A stretch of 37,496 nt of DNA from Pirellulales bacterium (GTDB lineage: Bacteria; Planctomycetota; Planctomycetia; Pirellulales; JAICIG01). The notes under the pieces were generated by a model. It had not been told where the DNA came from, did not search any database, and worked only from the letters and a program-made list of their open reading frames with translations. The DNA lies in contig JAICIG010000010.1 in NCBI GenBank assembly GCA_025924495.1, positions 1-37,496 of the forward strand. Direction: 5' to 3'. This document shows, in pieces, positions 1-10,517 of the stretch (positions within the stretch are counted from its first letter, which is position 1; each line of letters opens with the position of its first letter). The translations under genes and the position numbers were made by a program.

Positions 1-322
1 CGGCGGTGCGCTTGTGCGCTAAGCCGAGCAGAAACCAAAGCAGCGGTGTCCTTCCCTCGTTGTCCTTAGCGTTCACTTCCGCGCCGCGGTCGATGAGCAG
101 CTTGGCGATCTTGGGGGCGTACGCCAGCATGAGCGGCGTAATGCCGTCATACTCGCGGCCTGCGTTGACATCCGCGCCGGCGTCCAATAATCGCAATATC
201 TCGTCAATGTGCCCAAATCGAGTCGCTTCGCACAACGCTCCTATTACGTCGCCGTGTTGTTCCATTAAGCGGAAACGTTGTATTTGCACCTGCTTATTGT
301 GCTCTTTCCATCGGTCGTTCAT
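1..322 (-). CDS. Ankyrin-repeat protein, truncated by the window edge
   Basis: The frame is open from an ATG at 322 to the left edge of the window, so the C-terminus is missing; about 107 residues are visible. After a charged N-terminus (MNDRWKEHN) come two or more ankyrin-like units. Diagnostic pieces are ALCEATRFGHIDEILRLL, DAGADVNAG, GITPLMLAYAP, LLIDRGAEVNAKDNEGRTPLL. Ankyrin repeats mediate protein-protein contacts; no enzymatic role can be read. No signal peptide is evident, so it is probably cytoplasmic. A GGAG sequence lies about nine bases before the ATG and supports this start. The family call is secure; function and full length are unknown. Confidence 0.85.
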   Translation of the reverse strand, partial: MNDRWKEHNKQVQIQRFRLMEQHGDVIGALCEATRFGHIDEILRLLDAGADVNAGREYDGITPLMLAYAPKIAKLLIDRGAEVNAKDNEGRTPLLWFLLGLAHKRTA

Positions 323-738
323 GCTATTGCTCCGCCCCCACAAAGCCTAAAGATGCGCGTCATCGAACTTGCTAAAGCCGAGTCTAGCGTTCCTATCTGC
401 GGAGACAATTGCATCGCCTGCCATCCCGGCCCGCGTTACTGGGTTGACCGCGATACGCTTTTCGGGCTGTTCCGTTGAGGAGGAACTGCCACAGTAGCTC
501 GGCGGTCTAACGCGGGTCGTTGTTTGTTGGCCTCGATTGCACCTGAATCGGCCAAACGGCTTCCGTGCCGTTTCCGGCGCAGGGGGCATAATCCGGCGCG
601 CGCAAGGATCGCGGCGGCCCAGCGGCGTCGGGGCGCCGGACCGCGTCGTTTGAGAAGCGGCCGATTCGGGCGAGTAGCCTGCTCACTCACTGGCCAGTTT
701 TGTGGCGCGCAATCACCGCGTCAGACCTAGCGCCTAGG
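323..738. other. Intergenic stretch, no gene recognised
   Basis: About 415 bases between two minus-strand genes. Open frames here are arginine-, proline- and serine-rich and look like chance high-GC frames. The part next to 322 is the leader of the ankyrin gene. A CGTTAG hexamer (minus strand, 512-507) occurs here, as it also does upstream of the next two minus-strand genes. No tRNA, terminator or mobile element was seen. Confidence 0.5.
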
Positions 739-1080
739 TTATGCGGAGGCTGGTCCGGCGCGGTTTTCGTCCTCGCGGTCCTTCGCCGACTCATCTACAC
801 CAATACCGTCAAATCCGTTTGTTTCGTGAGCCTTCGCCCAGCAGAGAAAGAAGAGCAGTCCCGTGGGCAGCGCTATGGCAATTTGCACCCACATTGGCCA
901 ATTCGTAGTCGCGCGAATAAATGCGAAGCATGCTGCCGCAAAGCACAGAACGACCACAGCGAGGAAAACGAAGAGCAGCGTCTGCCCCGTTCTTGTGTCG
1001 TTCAGCCAGTTCTGCTCAGTGCGCGGCATAATGGATGGATATTCACTGGTCGGCCCGTCGTCGGCCGACTCTTGAATCAT
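739..1080 (-). CDS. Small two-helix membrane protein, unknown function
   Basis: 113 residues from the ATG at 1080. The reading frame extends upstream to 1170, but that extension is polar and composition-poor, and a CAGG sequence sits just before 1080. The sequence shows a polar N-terminal third, a first membrane segment (about 34-55, LLFVFLAVVVLCFAAACFAF), a short loop containing NWPMW, a second segment (about 66-80, IAIALPTGLLFFLCW) and an acidic tail. This two-helix hairpin layout is common among small uncharacterised planctomycete proteins. The next minus-strand gene lies about 100 bases upstream, so co-transcription is possible. No family was recognised and no function is proposed. Confidence 0.6.
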   Translation of the reverse strand: MIQESADDGPTSEYPSIMPRTEQNWLNDTRTGQTLLFVFLAVVVLCFAAACFAFIRATTNWPMWVQIAIALPTGLLFFLCWAKAHETNGFDGIGVDESAKDREDENRAGPASA

Positions 1081-1181
1081 GAGACCTGTTGCGTCGTCGC
1101 GGTCACTCCTCGAGCAACTCTGGTGGCCTGAGGGCGAGGCGACTAATTGCCTGTCCGTCTGCCGGCGCAATGCCTACAACT

Positions 1182-1445
1182 CTAACGAAGAGCCTCCCCC
1201 TTAGAGAACAAGACAAAAACGCCTGCACCTCCGAAAAGCACGATCTCAGCTGCTCGCTCGGCGAAGCCAGACGGTGCCTTGTCGTGCGCGGAATGGCCGG
1301 GCAATCGCAGCGCAAGGAGAACAGCAAGGGTAGCCCAAGCGGCCAGCATCGACCGTATGAGTGAGGCTGTGGATTCGGGGTGATCTGGGCCGCGGGGATT
1401 CGGTTCGCTGGCGGTTGTGGGGGAGTCGTACGGATTAGCGCGCAT
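1182..1445 (-). CDS. Small membrane protein with NPYDSP N-terminus
   Basis: 87 residues. The N-terminus RANPYDSPTTASEPN resembles the NPYxSP opening found on many short planctomycete membrane proteins of unknown role. Two hydrophobic stretches follow, about 33-49 (MLAAWATLAVLLALRL) and about 68-80 (IVLFGGAGVFVLF), so a two-helix membrane protein is likely. A GTGAG sequence six to ten bases before the ATG supports the start. It lies upstream of another two-helix small protein on the same strand. Function is unknown; the call rests on the N-terminal motif and hydrophobicity. Confidence 0.65.
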   Translation of the reverse strand: MRANPYDSPTTASEPNPRGPDHPESTASLIRSMLAAWATLAVLLALRLPGHSAHDKAPSGFAERAAEIVLFGGAGVFVLFSKGEALR

Positions 1446-1818
1446 TTTGCTCTCACCTAACGCCAGTCATCCGAGGAGCATCCCTGCTGATAGAGATTGT
1501 GCATTGGTTCGCTCTGCTCAGTCAATCGGCAATCGGTTGCGTCGAATTGGACTTTGTGGCTTGCTTGGAGAATTTCGATGTCTGAATCCGGACAAAGGTT
1601 GTATGGCGCACGCCGGTGGCCCCCGCCGATCGCTTTTTCGCTGTAGCCATCACTTGCTTCGGTCACAACGCCGAGGCATCCGGACGATGCTCTTTGGCGC
1701 GCATCGGCGTTCACGCCCGACGCCGGGGAGGGCAGGTCGCGAGCTGCATTCAATCAAATCAATCGATGCCAATGGGTGCGGGCCGAGCTTGATCCCTTTA
1801 TCCTGCCTCTGCGCGCAT

Positions 1819-1875
1819 GGGCGGCATCGCCCCGCGTAGGGTAATCCGCGCACTGGGGTGGCGGAGCTCTGCTCC
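1819..1875. repeat. Dispersed intergenic repeat, copy A
   Basis: Two sub-elements. The 26-base block at 1819-1844 (core GGCATCG, then GCGTAGG, then TAA) matches 5876-5901 at 22 of 26 positions, and all four differences are transitions. The second, about 1855-1875, is GGGTGGCGG followed by a small hairpin GGAGC-tct-GCTCC; it corresponds to 5756-5781. The order of the two elements is swapped in the other copy. This was compared by eye; family size elsewhere is unknown. Confidence 0.4.
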
Positions 1876-2020
1876 CACGTGTTGGGGAGGAAATGGCGAT
1901 GCCGGACCTTCCGCATCCTCCATCAGTTGGATCGTCACCGAGACGCTGGTTACGCGAACGCCGCCCCGGATGAAGTCGCGACAGACCGCGATCCAAGGTA
2001 TCGCGGCTCTCGCTTATTGC

Positions 2021-2049
2021 TTCACGCGCCAGGCAACTGTGGCTACAAT
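2021..2049 (+). promoter_or_regulatory. Sigma70-like promoter upstream of the J-like/lectin gene
   Basis: TTCACG at 2021-2026 and TACAAT at 2044-2049 are separated by 17 bases. The -10 matches the consensus at five of six positions and the -35 at about four. Transcription would begin near 2056, roughly 58 bases before the ATG at 2114. Confidence 0.35.
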
Positions 2050-2113
2050 TCACGTTCTGCGATGGGCTAGCATAAGAATGTTGCGCCACAATGCGGCCGA
2101 GTCAAAGGCGACG

Positions 2114-3472
2114 ATGGCTGACCACGAATTCGATCCTTACCACAAATGGCTCGGCATTCGTGCCAGCGAACGACCGGCAAGCGCCTACCGGCTGCTCGGT
2201 CTGACGCCATTCGAAGATGATCCAGAAGTAATTGAAGCTGCTGCCGATCAGCGGATGGCCCACATTAGGACCTGTCAACTCGGCAAGCACGCCGCGCTGT
2301 CGCAACGATTGCTGAATGAACTCGCCGACGCCAAAGTGCGTCTGCTCGATCCGGCGACAAAGGCCCGGTATGATGCCGAGTTGCGAGTCGCTCATTCGGC
2401 ACTGCCGGCTCGTTCGGTGACTCCGCCGACCGACATGCTTCCTGCGACCCAACCGCCGCCAATGGCGCCGGTTCCTCTGACTCAGATCATGGCGGCGGAA
2501 GAGTCGCCGGCCTTGCTTAGTTTTACGGCGTCTCATGGAAGGGGACAGACGGCAGCGGTGAGACTCTGGGTTGCGGTGGGTTGCGCTGCCGTGGTGCTAA
2601 TTGGCGCGGCCGTTTGGGCATGGCGGGCCGAAGGCGAGCCTTCAATCGACCTCCAGCGGGAAACGCTGACGTCTCAAGACGTGACAGCCGACGCTCAGCG
2701 CGTAAAACGTAACGGAGCGGATAAAAATGCCCCATCATTACCCGCTGCGCATGACGGGGACGAACAATCGGCGAGCCAGCAAACGGTTCAGCCCACGCTT
2801 GCGGACCTTGTCAGTACCGACGCAGGGCGGACCGGTGCCGCGCAAGAACTTGCTTCCGGCACGGAGTTCGATCGATCGGCAAGGGCCGACAATGAACAAG
2901 TCGCGGGGGCGCCCAATTCCGGTATGCCTAGCGCGATCGGCGAGCAAAAGTCCGCAGAGAGTTCGCAGTCCGGGACATCGGACACGAAACGCTGGTCGCT
3001 CAAAGATTTGTTGGGGGAGCCGGTTACGAGCGAAAGCGACATGACGCCGTCTGAGAACTCGCCCGAACAGCCCAAAGTCGGCAAAAATGGACCACCGCGG
3101 CCTAGGCTTGCCCCGAAAGATGCAATCCTAGGCAACAATTGCTGGTACTGGTTTTCGCCAAACGAAGCCACTCCACAAGAGGCGCAACTCGCGGCGGCAA
3201 GGGTCAAGGGCCGATTGTTGGTCATCAGTTCCGACCAAGAGAATGCGTTTGTTACGGCCCGGCTTAAAGGCCCCACGCTCCTGGGAATGGCGAAAATCAA
3301 AGGAGTGTGGATGGCCGGCGCTGGGCGACCTCAAAAGTATTTCAATTGGGATTGGGGCCAGCCGTCATCCAGCAAAGACGAGCGTTTTGCCTCTATTCAT
3401 GGGAGCGGGCGCTGGCACGATCACCTTGGCGCCTCGCTCTACTTCTGTATCGAATGGGGCAAAGAGCGATAA
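2114..3472 (+). CDS. Membrane protein with J-like N-terminal and C-type-lectin-like C-terminal domain
   Basis: 452 residues from the ATG at 2114, chosen because MADHEFDPYHKWLGI begins the domain and the upstream frame back to 1817 looks non-coding. Residues 1-95 (YHKWLGI, YRLLGL, LLNELADAKVRLLDPATKARYD) resemble the J-domain-like head seen in planctomycete proteins, but the HPD tripeptide that activates Hsp70 is not visible. A single membrane helix lies at about 149-170. A long disordered linker rich in Ser, Glu and Gln follows. From about 341 the C-terminus fits a C-type-lectin fold: NCWYWFSP, AAARVKGRLLVISSDQENAF, FNWDWGQPSS, then YFCIEWGK. A carbohydrate- or protein-binding role outside the membrane is inferred. 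A small membrane-protein gene follows closely. Confidence 0.75.
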   Translation: MADHEFDPYHKWLGIRASERPASAYRLLGLTPFEDDPEVIEAAADQRMAHIRTCQLGKHAALSQRLLNELADAKVRLLDPATKARYDAELRVAHSALPARSVTPPTDMLPATQPPPMAPVPLTQIMAAEESPALLSFTASHGRGQTAAVRLWVAVGCAAVVLIGAAVWAWRAEGEPSIDLQRETLTSQDVTADAQRVKRNGADKNAPSLPAAHDGDEQSASQQTVQPTLADLVSTDAGRTGAAQELASGTEFDRSARADNEQVAGAPNSGMPSAIGEQKSAESSQSGTSDTKRWSLKDLLGEPVTSESDMTPSENSPEQPKVGKNGPPRPRLAPKDAILGNNCWYWFSPNEATPQEAQLAAARVKGRLLVISSDQENAFVTARLKGPTLLGMAKIKGVWMAGAGRPQKYFNWDWGQPSSSKDERFASIHGSGRWHDHLGASLYFCIEWGKER

Positions 3473-3536
3473 TTGCTCGCCTGTCGCACAAACTTCATTC
3501 GGGCTGATCGTCGGCGGTATCCTGTTCGGCTTGGCG

Positions 3537-3836
3537 ATGATGGGTTGGGCTTCGCTGCCAACCTTGCCGAGGGTGCTGATGGCCACTGCTGTGCTACTAG
3601 CCTTTGTGATCGCCGTTCGGAACCGCCCTCGTCATTTGCTCACGCTCTTGGGACTGATCGCCGCTGGCGCCCTATTAGGCATAGCCCCTGCAGGCATGGC
3701 AACGCAGCAAGCAATCGATTTGCGCAATCAACGCTTGTTGCAGCAGCGCACTGGCGTGCTGACGACTCACGAACGAATTTTGGATTTGCGGATTGATGCA
3801 ATTCGACGATTGGAAAAACGGCCGGAAGGCGATTAG
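3537..3836 (+). CDS. Small membrane protein, start uncertain
   Basis: About 99 residues from the ATG at 3537; a TTG at 3531 and a second ATG at 3540 are alternatives. Two hydrophobic stretches, VLMATAVLLAFVIAV and LLTLLGLIAAGALLGIAPAG, are followed by a basic, helix-prone tail (LRIDAIRRLEKRPEGD). The frame is also open and hydrophobic upstream (GLIVGGILFGLAMMGW), as if one more helix preceded it. However, no ATG or GTG occurs there except at 3399, deep inside the preceding gene. No clear ribosome site precedes 3537. The stop lies three bases before the next start, suggesting an operon. Family unknown. Confidence 0.5.
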   Translation: MMGWASLPTLPRVLMATAVLLAFVIAVRNRPRHLLTLLGLIAAGALLGIAPAGMATQQAIDLRNQRLLQQRTGVLTTHERILDLRIDAIRRLEKRPEGD

Positions 3837-3839
3837 ACC

Positions 3840-4025
3840 ATGGCCCGCCCACAGTTCAGCTTGAGAGCCTTTCTGGTGGCCGTCTTGGCGGTTGCCGCAT
3901 TCTTTGGTGGCATTCGATTTGAACGCGAGCGGCAGCGACGAGCCAGCGAAGCCGCCGCGCTCGCCGCGAGGCAATCCCGGGTCAAACGATACACCCGATT
4001 TACAACCACGCAGGAGAACCGCTGA
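3840..4025 (+). CDS. Small single-helix membrane protein
   Basis: 61 residues. The N-terminus RPQFSLRAFLVAVLAVAAFF is of a type common in planctomycetes: a short basic head, then one membrane helix near residues 8-24. An arginine- and alanine-rich cytoplasmic tail follows (FERERQRRASEAAALAA). The ATG begins three bases after the preceding stop, so translational coupling with the upstream membrane gene is likely. It is the last gene of a short plus-strand cluster. Function is unknown. Confidence 0.65.
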   Translation: MARPQFSLRAFLVAVLAVAAFFGGIRFERERQRRASEAAALAARQSRVKRYTRFTTTQENR

Positions 4026-4264
4026 CGATCACCGAAAGCGTGCTAAGGAAGTGACCACGCCTATTCTGGCCGACCGTTGCGGGGATTTCGGGGCACCATC
4101 CTCCAGAGGTTTGCGCGCTCGCGCCCTACGAGATTCGCTTTCGAGCTGCGGCTCCACTTCGTTAAGTACAAGTGCCCGCCGTGCTTAAAGATCCGCCACG
4201 CGCGACGATGGCCGAGCCGAAAAAGAATGCGTTTCTTAATTCACCTTTAATTCTCCTTGCATCA

Positions 4265-5453
4265 TCAGAAGAAGCCGCCCCCTCCACCGCCCGGGGCAAG
4301 GTCGTCATCGAGGTCTCTCACGACGATGTTCATGTTTTCCACGGCGCTGCCGTCTTCGCCCATCTTGTTCGCGTTAAAGGGCGAGGCACCCCAATACATG
4401 TTGGTCTTGGGCTTCAGTGCGTGCAGTCGCTCGATTCCGCAGCGGGTAATGGGTGTTCCGGCTAACGAGAGCACCTCGAGCGAAGTCATTTCGTCGAGCG
4501 CCGTCGCCGCCTGCCCGGAGACTATTTCCGCCTCTTGGATCTTACATTCGTTAAAGATAAAGGTACTTCAGCGACGGAAGCCTTCGCAGAGCGGCGACGC
4601 ATCCCGCTGTGATCGGCGTCCGGTCGAGCCGCAGCCTGCGCAGATTCGGAAGCCGCGCCAGGTGCCCCAACGACTCGTCATCGATACTGTCACCCATCAA
4701 ACACAGATGCTCCAACCGCGTCAGCGAGGCCAAATAGGTCAATGCGGCGCCGGTTACCTTCGTCTGGCCGAGGTTCAGCGTGCGCAGCGACGAGAGCGCG
4801 GCCAGGTAGCCAATACCCTCATCGGCGACGGGCGCCCCATAAAGATTTAATTCCTCTAACTCGTCGAGCGAGGACAGATCCTTGAACGCAGCCCCAGTGA
4901 TCTTCGTGTGACGCAGATCCAACGAACGCAGCGAGCGCAAGCCGCCGAGGTGCCTGAGGCCCTCGTCCGTAACGCGCGTCTTGCCCAAATCCAGCGCGCG
5001 GAGTGAGCGCATCGCCGCCAAGTGGCCGACGCCCTCGTCACTGATAGGCGTACTGTAAAGGTTGAGCTTCTCGGCCGACGACAGCTTTGCAATCTCGCGG
5101 AGCTGTGCGTCGCTTACTTCGGAGCGATAAAAATCGATTTCCTTCAATTCCGGGAAATGCAGCAGCGCCGCAATTCCTGCATCCGACAGTTGCGAGTGAG
5201 CATGGGCTTTCACCGCGCGGTCGCCGTGCTCCAACGCCTGAAAGGGGTCGTCATCCAAATCGCTCGGGGAAGGCGTTCCCGACGCACGCTTGGCAAAACG
5301 AACAGAAAACCCTCGGCTGTCGTACAAAACACGCTGCGCCGCGATGCGCTCGCGATAAATGCGCTCGCGCCACGCGCGGAGAGATAAAGGGATTGAAACG
5401 ACCGCGGTCAGCGCAAATAGCGTCCAAAGTCGAAACCGTGGTCGAAATCTCAT
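4265..5453 (-). CDS. Leucine-rich-repeat membrane protein interrupted by a +1 frameshift
   Basis: The ATG at 5453 follows GAGG by six bases; a GTG at 5465 is the upstream alternative. The head MRFRPRFRLWTLFALTAVV carries one membrane helix. It is followed by about eight leucine-rich repeats of roughly 24 residues with the signature TxVTDEGLxHLxxLxSLRxLDL. The first frame ends with TAA at 4553-4551, directly after KYLYL. Reading continues in the +1 frame without a gap as NECKIQEAEIVSG, then LEVLSLAGTPIT, to a glycine-rich end (GGGGGGFF) and TGA at 4265. The joined protein would be 395 residues. The junction is CTT-TAA-C, so an extra T, a sequencing error or programmed slippage could each explain it. 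LRR proteins bind other proteins; the role here is unknown. Confidence 0.8.
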
Positions 5454-6058
5454 TGGGTGCCTCACGCGCTATGCTGGAGTAGTGATTCGTTGAGCCGGGG
5501 ATTTTGGTCGCTTGATCGCGCCGATGATCGCCGCCGCCGCTGGTGACGAACCCCTCGCTAAAACCGAACTACCGAGCGGCATTCGATAAAACCCCAACAC
5601 CGTGAAGCACTACACTAGAAGTTTATTGACGTAGCAATCGACCCCGCGGACCGACGTTTGCTCTCGGGACGCAACAGCCGCGGAGAGCCAACTGCTCCGC
5701 GGGTGGGCGCGGATTTACCTACATTTTACCTGCGGAGCGACCGCGCCCGCTACACGGGTGGCGGCCCGGAGCAAAAGCTCCAGCGGGGAAAAGTGCATGC
5801 CTTTCCTGTAGATTTCGACTGGCCGGCCCTTTGGTCGTTCGCTCTGGCGCGAACCCAGCGCGCATTTTCGTCACCGGGTGGCATCGTCCTGCGTAGGATA
5901 AAATCACACACGGGCGCCGGATGCTGGCGCGCAAGAACAGCGGAGGATCGGCGCCTCTTGACGATCGGGGTTGAGGCGTTGTGCGGGACCGCGCTGAGGA
6001 ACGGATCGCTTTTCCTCCAGCTATTTACGCGGTGCTAGCGGCCAAGATTTTGGCGAGA
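5454..6058. other. Intergenic region, no gene recognised
   Basis: About 600 bases between the start of the LRR gene and the end of the xylanase gene. Frames here (for example 5658-6038 plus) contain no motif or plausible start and are judged spurious. It contains the second copy of the short dispersed repeat. Confidence 0.5.
5756..5901. repeat. Dispersed intergenic repeat, copy B
   Basis: Same two sub-elements as at 1819-1875, in reversed order. GGGTGGCGG with hairpin GGAGC-aaaa-GCTCC lies at about 5756-5781, and the 26-base block at 5876-5901. The 26-base blocks agree at 22 positions, and all four differences are C/T or G/A. Both copies lie in gene-free DNA, which fits a dispersed intergenic repeat family rather than coding homology. 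Confidence 0.4.
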
Positions 6059-6080
6059 GCCGCAGGCGTCTTGCCTCGGC
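6059..6080 (-). terminator. Hairpin after the xylanase stop codon
   Basis: Read on the minus strand, GCCGAGGC and GCCTgCGGC pair around the loop AAGAC, giving an eight-pair stem with one bulged G. It begins seven bases after the stop at 6087. No run of U follows, so intrinsic termination is only possible, not shown. Confidence 0.35.
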
Positions 6081-6086
6081 CGCTGC

Positions 6087-10044
<3,958 letters not shown>

Positions 10045-10086
10045 CAAGCGCGCCCTAGGAGACGGCAATACTCGGAATCACAACCA

Positions 10087-10129
10087 TGCGTATACGCACG
10101 AATGTACGCGGCGGCGAGCGGCCGATCAA
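10087..10129 (-). promoter_or_regulatory. Promoter and palindromic operator of the MarR-xylanase operon
   Basis: On the minus strand, TTGATC (10129-10124) and TACATT (10106-10101) are spaced by 17 bases. Immediately downstream lies the perfect 12-bp palindrome TGCGTATACGCA (10098-10087), where transcription should begin. MarR dimers bind such inverted repeats and block polymerase. The position, 43 bases before the MarR ATG, fits autoregulation. Confidence 0.5.
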
Positions 10130-10517
10130 GAACTCTAAAACCGGGCTGAGGCAGCCGACCGTAAACGTTTCGGTCCGACGCGCCGAAGCAGATTGACATG
10201 TTGCATCTGCGCGTGTCGAGGAAATCGACCGAATGTAGTGAGCTCGAGCCGACGTTGCGCGCTCAGGAAGAACCGTCCTAGGGCAAGAGGGTATGATGAA
10301 ATGACGTAGACCAGGCAGAGATAATTTCGATCTGAAAATGCTGGTTCCAGCCGAATTGTCAGCTGTAACCTTCGCCTGCCGGACGTGCACCAGATCGATA
10401 ATTGCGGTCGCTGGATGGCCAGGTAGCCCAAACGGCTCCGCAGAGGTTAAACTGGCGTGAGCATTCGGTAGCGGTTCAGCCCTGGCGATTCTGATACCAC
10501 GGATTTCTAGAACGAGC
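10130..10517. other. Divergent intergenic region, no gene recognised
   Basis: About 390 bases between the MarR promoter and the DUF1592-family gene. Minus-strand open frames here (for example 10135-10431) are arginine- and leucine-rich without motifs and are rejected. It must contain the promoter of the plus-strand pair, but no convincing -35/-10 set was seen. Confidence 0.45.

Larger units (their letters stand above)
1446..2113. other. Intergenic region with short repeat elements and a promoter
   Basis: About 670 bases between divergently oriented genes. Open frames on both strands (for example 1457-1753 minus) lack recognisable motifs and are judged spurious. The region holds two short elements shared with 5756-5901, listed separately, and a sigma70-like promoter at 2021-2049. 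The frame of the following gene is open back to 1817, but that extension reads as non-coding. Confidence 0.5.

Noticed and set aside
507..1462. Integron-like gene cassettes, suggested by small membrane ORFs and GTTAGAC/GTTAGGT heptamers matching the attC core
   Set aside because: No paired inverse cores, no 60-140 bp attC folding and no integrase were found; the heptamers alone are too short.
1457..1753. 98-residue minus-strand frame after the J-like/lectin promoter region
   Set aside because: No recognisable motif, weak start and unlikely composition; may be chance.
5658..6038. 126-residue plus-strand frame between the LRR and xylanase genes
   Set aside because: No motif, no ribosome site, and it covers the dispersed repeat element.
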